Part shown: piece by piece, positions 1 to 10,652 of the stretch
How positions within the stretch are numbered: position 1 is the stretch's first letter
How the letters are laid out: each line of letters starts with the position of its first letter
Origin: Tetraselmis striata
Taxonomy: Eukaryota; Chlorophyta; Chlorodendrophyceae; Chlorodendrales; Chlorodendraceae
Reading direction: 5' to 3'
Length of the DNA stretch: 64,000 bases
Assembly: GCA_006384855.1 (NCBI GenBank)
Contig: VCJN01002673.1
Coordinates: 62,001-126,000, forward strand
Program-made: the position numbers and the translations under genes
The notes under the pieces: model-generated
The model's input: only the letters and a program-made list of their open reading frames with translations
What the model was told of the DNA's origin: nothing
The model's database searches: none

Positions 1-281
1 GGGGTACCCTGGGTGCAATACTGTGAGGGGCAGAATCAGCAGCCCGCTAAATACATCAGGGAATACATCAGGAATCAGCAGCCCGCTTACATACACAGGA
101 TTATTCCATCTATATCCGAGCCTCTCGCCCCCCGAGCTACGACATCACTGGACGCCAGCAAGGTACGTTAGAATCGTAAGGGTATCGTCGTCCCCTGTAA
201 GGCCTGCAACGTGCAGAGCGTCCCACGAGACAGCGACACCACAGTAACGTTCCGCCTCTGCAGTGCAGACCTAGGCGTCGT

Positions 282-527
282 ATGTCGGCGCAAGGCGACA
301 GCAGTGAGCAGCAGGCCCGCAGCGGGCCGCAGAGGGCGGCGGCTGGGTCTACCCGCAAGACCGCACCTCCCGCAGTCGCACCGGCGGCAGAGGTGTGGGC
401 CTTCAAGTGCGCGGCGGAGGCGTCTGCCTTGCTTAACTGCGTTGCCAACGGCGGCAAGAAGGTCGGGTACAACGAACTCAAGTGCTTGAACTCGCTGAAA
501 GCTTTGCGCGCCTGCTGCGAGAAGGAG
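282..527 (+). CDS. Twin CX9C (CHCH-domain) protein, first exon
   Basis: The exon encodes 82 residues from the ATG at 282 to a GT donor after 527 (GAG|gtacgc). Residues 1-38 are Ala/Ser/Gln-rich and low complexity. Cys43/Cys53 and Cys68/Cys78 form two CX9C pairs separated by 14 residues, with an extra Cys79. This is the signature of the CHCH family, small proteins imported into the mitochondrial intermembrane space and oxidised by the Mia40 relay, or carried by mitoribosome subunits of the MRP10 type. Which member it is cannot be told from the motif alone. The ATG chosen is the first in this frame before the domain. The downstream exons at 1029-1357 and 1801-1901 may belong to the same gene, but the exon 1 phase (0) does not join directly to the good frame of exon 2, so an exon may be missing from this model. 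Confidence 0.6.
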
Positions 528-1028
528 GTACGCGCACGCCACAGTTGGCTTAGTTCACCTACTTGGCAGTCTTACCTGGACACTCAAGCGGCTAGCACAC
601 ACTTCGCGGCCTGTCCCCCCTGCTGATGCCCTGTATGTCGCGCACAGGGGGTTGTTGATTTCACTCTCACCAGTGACTCCCCTTCGCCTTGAGAAGGCTC
701 GCCGACGCCCACTCCACAAAGCGTGCCATAATGCAGGTGCGTATCAGAAAAGCAGCACGAATCACACTGGGTAACGCGTGCAAATTTGGCTATCCCATGC
801 TGCGCATATATCTATATGATTGTGGCTGAGCATGCCTGGCTACCCTACAGATGTTTTTCAGGGTATGGTACACCATTGTGTATCACACCAAGCACTCCCC
901 AGCGTTCATGGCGGGCTTCAGCGGCTTTTGCTTGGCTGTTCCATATGGCATATACAGGCAAGCGCTTGCCCGGGGTAGTAGTGACCCAGGGTTGTGGCCA
1001 CATGCACATCTACTGATGTATTCTTCAA

Positions 1029-1357
1029 ATGGCACTGCGCAGGCTGTCAGAGAATGCCACCAACCCTGCCGTGACGGCGGAGAGGGCTGAGGAGCTGCGC
1101 AAAAAGTACAACGAGTCTTTGACACAAAAGGTTGAGCCCCTTCCCCTGAGATGCCTCATTTCCCGCATGTGCATATGAGGTAGCCTGATGTACTTGCGAA
1201 GAATTGACCTGTATTGTGTTGGCATGTGCTAATTATTGTGGGTGCTTGCAATGCGCGGCAGATGGTCAGGGAAGCAAACAAGGACAGGCTTGAGCAGCTG
1301 CTGAAGGAGGTACAGCAGCGATCTGATGATGATCGCTATGTCGCCGCACTGGAGTAA
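1029..1357 (+). CDS. Probable downstream exons with a charged helical segment
   Basis: The frame from 1029 to 1130 reads MALRRLSENATNPAVTAER and continues as a charged helix rich in Glu, Lys and Arg. It ends at a clean donor (AAG|gttgag). A good acceptor (cggcag) lies at 1260-1261, and the frame continues from 1262 as a Glu/Lys/Arg-rich helix to TAA at 1355-1357. These could be the tail of the twin CX9C gene at 282 or a separate short gene of 65 residues. A donor inside the last exon (GAG|gtacag at 1309) would allow further splicing, for example to a plausible terminal exon at 1801-1901 (VELMMSSTGQSAVSVTR, stop TGA). The splice pattern is not resolved by eye; RNA evidence would decide it. Confidence 0.35.
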
Positions 1358-1901
1358 GGCTGCCTGTCCTTCCAACTGTCAAAGCGCCCTGTTGATTTAC
1401 TATCTCGTACCAGGGTCTGATGCCCTGTGCTCGGTGATTCCGCAGTGGTCAATCTCTTGGGACACACAGTGTGGGCTCGACAGCGGGCGCCAAGAGCATA
1501 GCCAAGTCCCAGTGAGTCACCGGACCGGGGTGCCTCACTTGCGTCCAAGCTGTGGCGGTGTGTTTGCTTTGCTACGGAACGGCGCCTCTCCGCCAAGATC
1601 GTCAGCTGTAGCACGTCTTGATGTGTAATAACTCTTTATAGCGCAACCCGTTCCTGGCATTTCCAGGCAATCAGTCTGCAGTCGTATGCATGCGCCTTGA
1701 TTACAGCTGCGAATACACTATATTACTGCGTGGCAGCCATGGGTGCTGCGCAAGCTGAGAAGAACATCGTCGACATTCTAATTTCCCTTCCATGCCTTAG
1801 AGAAGTTTGTTCTGTATGTTGAGCTGATGATGAGCAGCACCGGCCAGAGTGCTGTGAGTGTCACGCGGGTCACAAGCGCAGACGAGTACACCGTGCGCTG
1901 A

Positions 1902-2980
1902 TAGTTCCACCAGAAGCTGCGAAGGACAAAAAAGGGAAGATTCAGACATGGAGGTTCTGTGGAATATGCACGAATCTGCGGATTAAGGAATGTGCAGGGT
2001 TTTGCAGGCAAGCATCCACAGGTGCAGGAAGGTGGCGTACCGAACGGCAGCAGCAAAGTAGAGCAGAGCTACAGTGAAGGGCGTGAAAATGAAGCCTGCG
2101 CAGTCGATGTGGGGAAAGGCACACGATCAGTCATCACATGCGTTCCCCCTACAAGGACAAAGATATGAACGTCTATACTTCCCGCACACTGGACGTACGG
2201 ACAGGAAGGAAACGGGGTTCAGGGGGTTCCTCACCGATGACAGGGATTGGCAGCCCGCTCGTGGTCGCTCGCTTTTGAGTCTGCTTCCGCGCCTGCTGCC
2301 TATGCCGCGCCCGCACTTCATCTGCGCACTTCAGCGCTCCAAAAGAAGGAACTAAGGAGTGCCGCGACCCCAGGCTAACACCCTGGCAGCAGTGGCGCGC
2401 CCCCGGTGCGCGGGGTCGACAGGCCCTCGGTCCGCCGGTCGCGGGCCGGGGCACGGCGCTGCTGGTAATCCTAGCAGAGACAGCAGCCATCGGGGAGTAC
2501 TGTATCAGTTGCACCGCTTTCTCACACGCCTGTGATGGGTCCAGGCGACCAGTCCCGTCGACACCGTACGGAGGAGCGTGTGTGCAGTTGAGCACTGGCT
2601 CCGCCGTGGCCGGTTTGTGGGGAGACGGACGAGGAGACGCGCGCAATTGTAGGGTCGTCGTATTGCCGAGCGCGCGGTTATTGCTGTCAATATATCATCG
2701 GTCATCGTTTCAGCCTAATGCGTCTGCTTAAATGCTTTCGCACGTGGAACGGTGGAATAACGTGTGACACTTCCGCAACGCTGACGTACCGGCACCAGGT
2801 AAAAGTAAAGTAAAGTTCGCCCCGGGACATCGGCCGAAGCCGCCCCAGCACTTGACCTCGTGCGCCAACTGCAGTCGTAGGTCTGGCTTAGCCCATAGAC
2901 CATTGCCTCATTCGAACCCCGAAGGGCTAATGCATCAACCGAGGAAACCCGGGACACGCCGGGCCGATATTGCCGAAGTA
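1902..2980. other. No gene recognised
   Basis: Short overlapping open frames occur on both strands, but none has a recognisable motif, a repeat of a known family or a consistent splice pattern. The stretch 2880-2950 holds a TTCGAACCCCG box that resembles a tRNA T-arm but has no matching arms around it. Confidence 0.4.
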
Positions 2981-2983
2981 CAT

Positions 2984-3048
2984 CGGCCAGGAATCGAACC
3001 CGGTACCTCTCGCACACGAGACGACCGCTCTACCGACCGGCACCAGGT
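2984..3048 (-). repeat. tRNA-derived sequence (SINE head or tRNA pseudogene)
   Basis: Read on the minus strand, the stretch has a perfect B box (GGTTCGATTCC) in a T-arm with a 5-bp stem. Upstream is an A-box-like GGTCGGTAGAGC and an anticodon arm with four paired bases and a CTCGTGT loop. That places anticodon CGT (threonine) with T33 and purine 37 in the right positions. The D-stem is mismatched and the seven bases after the T-arm do not pair with any acceptor strand upstream. It is therefore not a working tRNA gene, but it keeps the internal polymerase III promoter boxes typical of tRNA-derived SINEs. Confidence 0.45.
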
Positions 3049-3094
3049 ATACTGGAACTGGTGTGAATTATACAAATATAAGGCCAGCAAGAAA

Positions 3095-3168
3095 GGCCGT
3101 CGTAGAGACGCTGCAAGGGTTTCACTGGTGCCAGTCCTGTCCCGGGGGCGAAAAAAAAAAAAAAAAAA
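3095..3168 (+). repeat. Dispersed A-tailed repeat S1, copy 1
   Basis: A segment of about 56 bp beginning GGCCGTCGTAGAGACGCTGC is followed directly by 18 A residues. The same segment, also ending in an A run, recurs at 8144-8207 and 27940-28004 in the same orientation. Sequences upstream of the three copies differ. A conserved 3' segment ending in A runs is what short non-LTR retroposed elements (SINE or LINE tails) look like. Confidence 0.6.
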
Positions 3169-3835
3169 GGCCAGCAAGAAACCCACCGCTGAAAGCAGTA
3201 CTGTACTAAAGAGCAACACAAGCCCGCATAAGCGCATACTGTACTAAAGGGCAATAGGCCCGCATTCCGCACCGGGGCGGATGAGTCACGCGCGCCCGGT
3301 TGAGAGCATGTGCCACGCTGGCACGTGTGAGTAGCGATGGCGGTCCACGCACGCGCTGTGCAGCTTCGGCAACGGGAAGGCAGACGAATCTGCGCCGTCT
3401 GATGAGGCAGCGAGCACGCTCTCGAGCCGCCACCAAGCTCATGACCCCGAGGAAATCTCTTGCGAGTAAGGTCTCTTGATGAGGCCGGGTGGTTCACTAC
3501 CGAGTGCCTGGCGATGAGAGCGAGGGCACCCCGATCCGTGGCCAAGCACGCGATAGCGCGCACCGTGCAGCACACCCCCTTGCTCACCTCACTGAAAGTG
3601 CCAAAGACCATACCCGTGCACTCCGACATGTCGAGGATGTCTCGAGGTGGGCTTTGTGTCGTCTTGGCTCCGTATTGTGCCACGCCGCATCCCGCACTGC
3701 CGGCCCCCGTTGCATGTCACCCACAAGGGAATGCTCAAACCGATCCACGCCCGTGGCCCCGGGGACCGCGATGTACTTGACACCGTACCGCATAGTCTTG
3801 AACTCCTGTAGTGTGGGCTTCAAGCTCCAAGGATT
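3169..3835. other. No gene recognised
   Basis: The DNA is GC-rich with short shadow frames on both strands. It lies between the A-tailed repeat and the 3' end of the decayed reverse transcriptase. No motif, repeat partner or splice pattern was found. Confidence 0.4.
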
Positions 3836-3839
3836 ATAG

Positions 3840-4650
3840 CTCCCGGTCACGAGATTGAAAGCCGGGAAAGCTCGGCGTCCGGCGGCACCATTTCCTTGAG
3901 TTCATCTCTGGGTAATTTACGGTGTTGCTGAGAGGCACTGCCTGTTGGAACAAGTCATCCACCTCCTGGCGAACAGCGATGCCCATATCATGAACACATT
4001 GATCGCAAAAGGCGCCAACGATATAGCATCGTGTTGTACGCGCCGTTGAGCGTCTCCAGGTGCCGGGAAGTTCACGTGCGTGTCGCCACGGATGTCGACA
4101 GTGACGGGGTTGTGATATGTCGAGGGCAGAATGATCTGGCTCCCAAACACCGAGGCCATGCATGGGCTCGGCAGGAAAAAGTACCCGGCAGCGACTGCTC
4201 GCAAATCCTTGCTGCGGAGTCATGACCGTTCGCGCAATGGGGATGGCCGCCGTCCACATGCCCGACGCCGCGTCGAGCTGGCCGAACAAGATCCGTTTCC
4301 TGCATGTAGTGACATGGAGAGTGCTCACCTCATTCTGAAGCCGAGAGTTGTTGGCATGGTCAACGAATGCCGTGAGCTCTTTTTGCGATCCCGACGCAGC
4401 CTCTGCCTCCCATTACGCGTGCGCCCGCATCGCTGAGGCGGCCTGGAGCAGCCGCCTGAAGGCGCCCCCACGCCTCGCGCACAGCCGCGGCGTACCTGGC
4501 CGATCCACGAGAATCGTTGAGGAAGTGATCGTACTAGCGGGTGAAATAAGTTGCGTTGAAGCTGCTTCGGCCAAGCACGGGCCCAAGATGGGGGTCAAAG
4601 AAACGAGGGGTGGGGTTGTTGGTGTCGTGGAGTTCCTAGTGCTTGGATGC
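3840..4650 (-). pseudogene. Decayed C-terminal part of the adjacent reverse-transcriptase element
   Basis: This stretch lies 3' of the reverse transcriptase remnant at 4717-6595, on the same strand. Pieces in different frames read FFDPHLGPVLGRSSFNATYF near 4600, GMWTAAIP near 4240 and a segment with VDIRGDTHVNFPAPGD near 4080. The motif order (a 'W-x-x-A-I-P' block followed by a Gly-Asp-His/Thr-like block) resembles the C-terminal extension of algal and oomycete retrotransposon reverse transcriptases, where a zinc-binding 'GDH' region follows the polymerase. At least one stop and two frame changes interrupt it. The assignment comes from position and motif order, and no zinc-binding Cys set is intact. 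Confidence 0.4.
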
Positions 4651-4716
4651 TGAATGACTACAAACGAGTATCACATTACTGGTAATACGGGGTAAATACA
4701 TGGTATTACATGCTAT

Positions 4717-6595
4717 TTACGAGGTGGTCCGGAGGATAGTGATGAGGAACATGGGGAGGATGTCGTTTATGCAGCCGCCGATGAAGGCGGCGGCATCACG
4801 GACGGTAGCCATGCGGCGGATGCCAGCGGCCTTCAACCCAGTGGGGAAGTGAAGTCTGCTGCGCACCATGGCCATTGCATCCTTATTCAAAGTAGCCGCC
4901 TCCGCTGCCGTGGGGTCAAGATCGTCCGGGTTACGCAAGTAGAGCTCCGCCAGGAAGTCGGTTACCACTGGGTTGGTGTCGATGCCGTACGTGGAGGGAT
5001 GAAAAGAGGCCCCTAGCACCCGCTCGACCGCCGCAAGAACGGTGGCATCCACCGCGTCTGCGAAGGCCTGTACCTCGGACGGGATGCAATTGCGGAGTAG
5101 CCAGCAACCCGCCATGCTGTGTTGCATGCAATGCTTGAGCAGAGCCCGTGCATGTTGATGGAGCGCATAGGTGTACCGACGGCGGGCATTGGTAGACAGG
5201 AGCTTGCTCAAGCTGGCGCCCACCTCCTCGTGTAGCTCCTCCGCCTTGCCACGCACGTAGGCATGTACATACCATGGCGACCCGAGCCGCACGTTGAGGA
5301 CTGGGATGCCGTGGTGGCCATCCAGCTCGGGGCCCCACCTCTCGATGTGGGCCGTGGCTTCGCGCCGCTCGTCCTCCATGTCTGCGTTGTACGCGTGCAT
5401 CTTGTCGAAGCGCACCTCAGGTCCCACGGACGCCTTGATAGACGTGCGGAAGCCATGAAGGGCCGGCCAGATGTGCTCCGGCAAGCTCACCAAATATCCA
5501 TCGTCGGCGGTGAAGCGCGCCGCCCCCCAAGTGGCCTCCATCGTGTTGTTGCTCTCCTCTACCTCGGGGTGAATCCCGACGCAAAAGGACGCCGTGGCCA
5601 ACGGTGCGCCCTGTTGCATGCCATCCTCCGACCGCAGAGGCGAGGCGGACCGATCGTCTACACTCAGAAAAGCATCCGTGGAGAATGAAGGAGGTTTGGA
5701 ACCCAAGGGTGACGGGATGGAGAGGAGAGCAATCGATGTGGCGTTGGATGATGGGGCGGCGCGATGCCTCGTTGTCAGCGTTGCGAATATCGGTGTGGAC
5801 TACGATGACTGCGCCGGGGCTAAGCTTCTCGGCGATGAGGCGGACACCGTGGATGAGCATTGAGTCCCCTGCGGAGATGCCGACGCCAAGCTGAGACGGC
5901 GCAAGCAACGACACATACGCCTCTTTCATGTTGTCCACTACCGCGCGCTCCGCCGCGCGCCGCTCTGCCTCATCCCTTACTGTCACATGCCGAATGTCCG
6001 GGGCACCGCTCGCGCCCAACTTCTTGATAGGGGCCACAAGCCTTGCAGAGGCGAAGAGCCGCTTGAACCAGCCCGACATGCGACCCTGGAGGTAAATTGA
6101 CGCCACCTCAGACATGGCGAGTACCGCCGCAGGCCCCCACGCCGGGGCGCACTCGCCCACCAAGCAGCAGAGATACTCGTTGCGCATATGGTTGAGGGCC
6201 ATGCCGTCACGTGATGCTTGAGATGTTGGTACGGCGCGCTCATGTCCACCGTCAGGGCGGCCCCGTCGATAATGGAATATTATACGCGTGGCGTATGGGA
6301 TCGGATAGCTACGGGACGGGTGCTTGTCGCGAAGCTGGGCGAGGATAACGGTATAGGATTTGGGTCGCCCATGCTCTTGGAAGACAGTCGGCCCGCCGCT
6401 CGGGATGACAGCTCTCCGTCCTTCACCAGCCACAACGGTGTCCGCAGTGCCCAAGAGTGGCGCCGCAAAGAGGTCAGCATCCACCCGACGCTGGCGGGCA
6501 TGTCCGGCAAAGAGCGCCTCGGTGCGGGCGTCATCCCATGACCGCACGAGTTCATGCATACGCCTCTCGGCAAATGCGCGGAAGCGCCAGGCCAA
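4717..6595 (-). pseudogene. Reverse transcriptase, non-LTR-like family, frameshifted
   Basis: Two overlapping minus-strand frames together make one reverse transcriptase. The upstream frame (5417-6595) carries the fingers and the motif A region (TDIRNADNEAS, normally D-x-R-N-A-F). The downstream frame (4717-5706) carries motif B as MQQGAPLATASF, where functional copies usually have QQGDPLG. The catalytic-loop pair DDGY follows at about 5500-5505, then the thumb and an alpha-helical C-terminal domain. The frame change falls near 5700-5770, with no plausible intron, so an indel is likely. The downstream frame is open for 329 codons, which implies fairly recent decay. Family-level assignment is from motif order. 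The Asp-to-Ala in motif B and the frameshift both argue against activity. Confidence 0.65.
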
Positions 6596-6849
6596 GGCTT
6601 ATTGTTGCCACTTCCGCCCGCCTCGGCCCGGGGCCATGCGCAACTACATATGTGGCAACATGTACTTCCATTTCAACGCCCTATCCATCGGCATCATGTA
6701 CTGGTAATGTACGATGGTCGACGATGACTCGCGGGCGGAACGACGAGAGTACGATAACGAACGTGTATTGAGTAACAACTAACACCGTTACTACTACATG
6801 CGCTTTTGTAGCTCTCAATATACCGTCGCCCGGCGAATTAGTGGCACCC

Positions 6850-8113
6850 GCCCTCCCTCAGCAATAACAACTCCTTGCCTTGCCAGAATTGCAGCCATAT
6901 ACTACTACTGCTCCACCCTCGGGTACGGGTACGGGTGCTAGCTCCGATAATCAGCCCACGACCCTGGTAGTCCGACGCCACCTCGGCCGTGCGATTCGCT
7001 TGCGTGACTTCGTGCCCCTCGGTCCTGGCTTCCAGCGTACGGGTGCCGCGGCCTCGCGACTTGATACTAACCATGCGCATATACAACGCGTGCGGGACGG
7101 GCTCCTTATCGCTTTTCCAGTCGGATCACGAGTCAGCCCGCAAGATTCCCCATCCATTCCGCATGCTGCTTATTCGGCCGCCACTGCGCGGGTGTTGGGC
7201 CTTCTTCCGCGCGGGGGTTCTGCGCCTGTCACATTCCCTGGCCCCACGTTTGGTATTGATCCCTTACTACGGATGGCTCGAACCGGAACGCTACGGATTA
7301 TATCGTCGTGGGTCATCTGCCCATCTGCCCCGTCGCGAACTACAAGCACCGCATGCATACCGCTTTGAAAAATCTGTTGGCTTCCGTGGCGATAGAAGCG
7401 GAGGCGGTGCTTGACCGAAACCGCTCGGGAGTCGGCGACTTGACCCTTGAGACGAGTGGGCTTCGCCCGGCGGACAGCAGCTCGCGGCCGTCGGTTTGGC
7501 GCTCTCGGGTGAGGGGGGGGGGGGGGGGCGTGCGAGTACACGATCGATTTCGCGTGCGTGTCCTCCACGACCCCCACTTGGGGCAACCCTGGTGCACCCA
7601 GGAGATCGCGGCGACCAAGGCGGAGCATGGTAAGTTTGCAGCGGACCGAGCATCTTCCGCCCCGGTGCAGGGTGTCCACCGGTACTACCCTATCTATCTT
7701 TTGGGGTTCAGGACCGCGGCCGCCTCGGAAAATTTGCTTTGACGGTGGTCTACATCTTCGCGGTCTTGCTTTGTTGTGTGCAACTTTCCTAGCGGTCCTT
7801 CCGCCCCAACTTCATGCTTCGTGGTGGTCAGTCCGTCCCGGCTCTTCGGAACTTTGTCGCTAGCTTGCGTGCTGCGTTCCGCCATCACTTGTTGCGCACA
7901 CGGCGCGGGTTGTTGCAGAGGGTCTTTGCTTTGCGTGCATGGCATTCTCTCTGCCGGAGCGCAGACGGCCAAGCAAGTCTGATGCGTATGCTCGTGCTCA
8001 TTCCGCATGCATCCTCTTTTGTTGCTGCTTCCACCTCGAAATTGTTGTACGTTTCCTATTGCGTTTTCGGGTGATTTCCTGATCGCCTTTTGCAGCTAGC
8101 TCATTTAATTATT
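6850..8113 (+). repeat. Dispersed repeat R1, copy 1
   Basis: From about 7260 to 8113 this sequence is closely matched by the reverse complement of about 15375-16275, including a shared run of recognisable blocks (the YGWLEP stretch near 7270, CPVANY near 7325, the VVYIFAVLL-type stretch near 7745) and a shared end, TTTTGCAGCTAGC. Frames in both copies are broken differently, so this is an old element. Its 3' end is defined by a tiny truncated copy at 21674-21712 flanked by a target duplication. A 16-nt G tract at 7513-7528 is absent from the other copy. The encoded protein is not recognised. The 5' limit is uncertain. Confidence 0.55.
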
Positions 8114-8143
8114 ATTGAATGACAGCAAAGATGCCTAATAAAC

Positions 8144-8207
8144 GGCCGTCGTAGAGACGCTGCAAGGGCTTCACTGTTTCCAGTCCCGTCCCGAGGGCGG
8201 AAAAAAA
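8144..8207 (+). repeat. Dispersed A-tailed repeat S1, copy 2
   Basis: This is the same core segment as at 3095 (ggccgtcgtagagacgctgc start) with a few substitutions. It ends in seven A residues. It lies 30 bp after the end of R1 copy 1. Confidence 0.55.
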
Positions 8208-8515
8208 GCAGCACAGCAGCAGCCCTCGTACATGCGTACGTAAACTACGTACTGGTACAGATGACGTACGAGTCTTACGGGAGTACAGGTACCCAGGTAT
8301 CCAAACCAAGCTGTAATCCCCTTTTCGCGTTGCGCGCGTGTCGATGTCCGCGCGGTGCGCCCGACTCCGTCGGCCCGCCCGGGCGGGACGAGCCGCACCA
8401 TCCGCCCGCGCCGCCGTCGTAGGGAAAGCCGGCTGCTCTACTCGGACCCGTCCCTCTTTCGCCCCTCCATCCGTTCTGCTCCAAGAGGCACCCCAGTGCC
8501 TCCGTCGTCGCAGCC

Positions 8516-10081
8516 ATGGGTACGCCCACTTCGGACCAGTGCTTTCCTACTAGCTCTGTGATAGCTGTATTCAAGGCAGTGTGGATAAGTGCCGGGCGCT
8601 GTCGAGTGCTGGGCTGCGCGCGTTGTGGTGGCCGCCGCCGCCGCGCCGCCGCGCCGCCGGGATATACACTCGTCGCAAAGTACTAAAATCCTCCGGGAGC
8701 CGTCGCGGCAGCAGAGGCTCACGGCAGAGCTCCACCTGGCCTGCTAGGCTCAGAAAGTGCCCGTCTGCTGTGGTATTTGGGTGGCTCCGACAGCTACGAG
8801 GTGCAACATCCTGGGAATATGTAGTGGCTGCCTGGGAATACACGGGTTGGGGCGGCGAAGTGGCGGGTGCCCTGGCACCTCACCGCACCGCCGGCCGAAA
8901 GATCGCTGCTTCGACCCGATGCCAGTGCGGGAGAGAGCTGGCTTGCCAACACTTGTGGCGCAAGCGGGGACGTCACTTGTGACTGTATTAACGGGTGCAT
9001 GCTGTTCAGGTATCTCCCGTGATTCCCTCCACAAGAGGAGGGCCAGTGGTGGCAAGAAGAAGATCTGGCGCAAGAAGAGGAAGTGCGCTGCCCCCCTCCC
9101 TACATATAACATTAAATTGAAACCGCCCCTCTGGTCGCCACGCAGCGGCAGCGGCGGAGTGGCTTGCACTGCGGCACATACCTTTGCGCCCTGTGAATGC
9201 AACACCATATCGCTATGTCTGACCCCCCTTCTTCCCCTTTCCTGCCAGGTTTGAGCTTGGCCGCCCCCCGGCCAACACCAAGCTGTCCCCCAATGTGACC
9301 GTGCGCACCGTCCGCACCCGTGGCGGCAATACCAAGTTCAGGGCTCTGCGTCTGGACCATGGAAACTTTGCCTGGGGCTCCGAGGTCAGCGCACCGCTCC
9401 TGCCCCCCCCCCCCCCCCCCCCCCCCCATCTGCTGCATGGTTCGTCTGTGCTTGGGCCTCTCTATGCGGCATCAATCTCAGGTCATGCCATGTCGCTGTG
9501 CACGCAGGCCTGCACGCGGAAGACCCGCCTCATTGATGTGACCTACAATGCGTCCAACAACGAGCTGGTGAGCCCCGCGGAGCCGCGCATGCAGTGCCTG
9601 CGAGTGTAGGGTCTACTTGTCAGCGTGACACGGTGCATATTTGGGGCGATGGAAGACGGAGGAGCTGGGTGGGGTGGTTCCCAGGCAGCGGCACTGTGAT
9701 GACCCGTTTTGTCGACCGCGCTCGCAGGTCCGCACCCAGACTCTGGTGAAGAATGCCATTGTGATGATTGATGCCACCCCTTTCAAAACCTGGTACCAGC
9801 AGCACTATGGTACCGAGATCGGGATCAAGAAGGGCACCAAGAAGGAGGAGCCTACTGAGGCGGAGAAGAAGTCTAACCATCTCAAGAGGAAGCTGAGGAA
9901 CCGCAACCAGAACCACAAGCTGTCCCCCCTTCTGGACGAGCAGTTTGCCACCGGCCGCCTGTACGCCTGCATCTCTTCCCGCCCGGGGCAGTGCGGGCGC
10001 TGCGATGGGTACATCCTGGAGGGCAAGGAGCTTGAGTTCTACGTCAAGAAGATGCAGAAGAAGAAGGGCAAGACCGCCTAA
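8516..10081 (+). CDS. RPS8: 40S ribosomal protein S8 (eS8)
   Basis: Five exons: 8516-8519 (ATGG only), 9010-9082, 9249-9384, 9508-9567 and 9728-10081, with phases that match and a product of 208 residues. The protein has the family hallmarks: [18 protein letters not shown] at the N-terminus, [20 protein letters not shown] in the middle, then [20 protein letters not shown] and [20 protein letters not shown] near the C-terminus. It is a component of the small cytosolic ribosomal subunit that binds rRNA. The start exon is inferred: exon 2 needs ATG+G before it, and CAGCCATGG|gtacgc at 8511 supplies both a good start context and a donor, though another upstream ATGG donor is possible. Intron 3 contains 25 consecutive C (9403-9427). 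The gene is convergent with the gene at 10653. Confidence 0.95.
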
Positions 10082-10652
10082 ACGCTCCTCCATGGCCATT
10101 CTCGAGTGTGCCATCCTGGCTGGTGGGCGGGCAGGCGATGGACTGTAACCCTGGAGTTTCCCGAACATATGAAGCATTGCGTCCCATTCTGGCCGGGCAT
10201 CAAGTGGGGCGACGTGAGGCAACACTCATGGCTGAACCCCTGTCCCATGCACCCATTGAGTGCACGCCACACGATGTGTGCAGTCTGGGGAGGAGACAGG
10301 CAGGTGTTGGGTAACCGGGCGGGGTTTTGGAGTTTCAGAGGCTCACAGAATGATGCCCCCCCCCCTCCCCAAAGACAAGCACACTCTCCAAAATGCATGC
10401 CACATTGAAATCTCTCTACCGTGCCCAAATCGGAAAAGATTCTGCATACATCGCTCAATTGAAAATTGCCTGCCCTCTTAAGAGCTCGTCCTGAGCCACG
10501 GGCTAGGAGGATGGGGGGGAGATAGGTTCGTCTACTCTCGTCGTGGCTACTCGGATGTTGCCATCACACGGGCATTGGCGGTGTTACTGGGGGAGCTACA
10601 GACGCAGTCGGCCAGCAGGTCTCCGTAAGACCCACCGAGGTCCGGAGCCACT
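10082..10652. other. Convergent intergenic region
   Basis: This is the 3' flank of RPS8 and of the minus-strand gene that ends at 10653. It contains a C-rich tract near 10361-10375 and no supported gene. It should hold both 3' UTRs. Confidence 0.5.

Noticed and set aside
2984..3048. A functional tRNA-Thr(CGU) gene
   Set aside because: The T-arm and anticodon arm are acceptable, but the acceptor stem cannot pair and the D-stem is mismatched.
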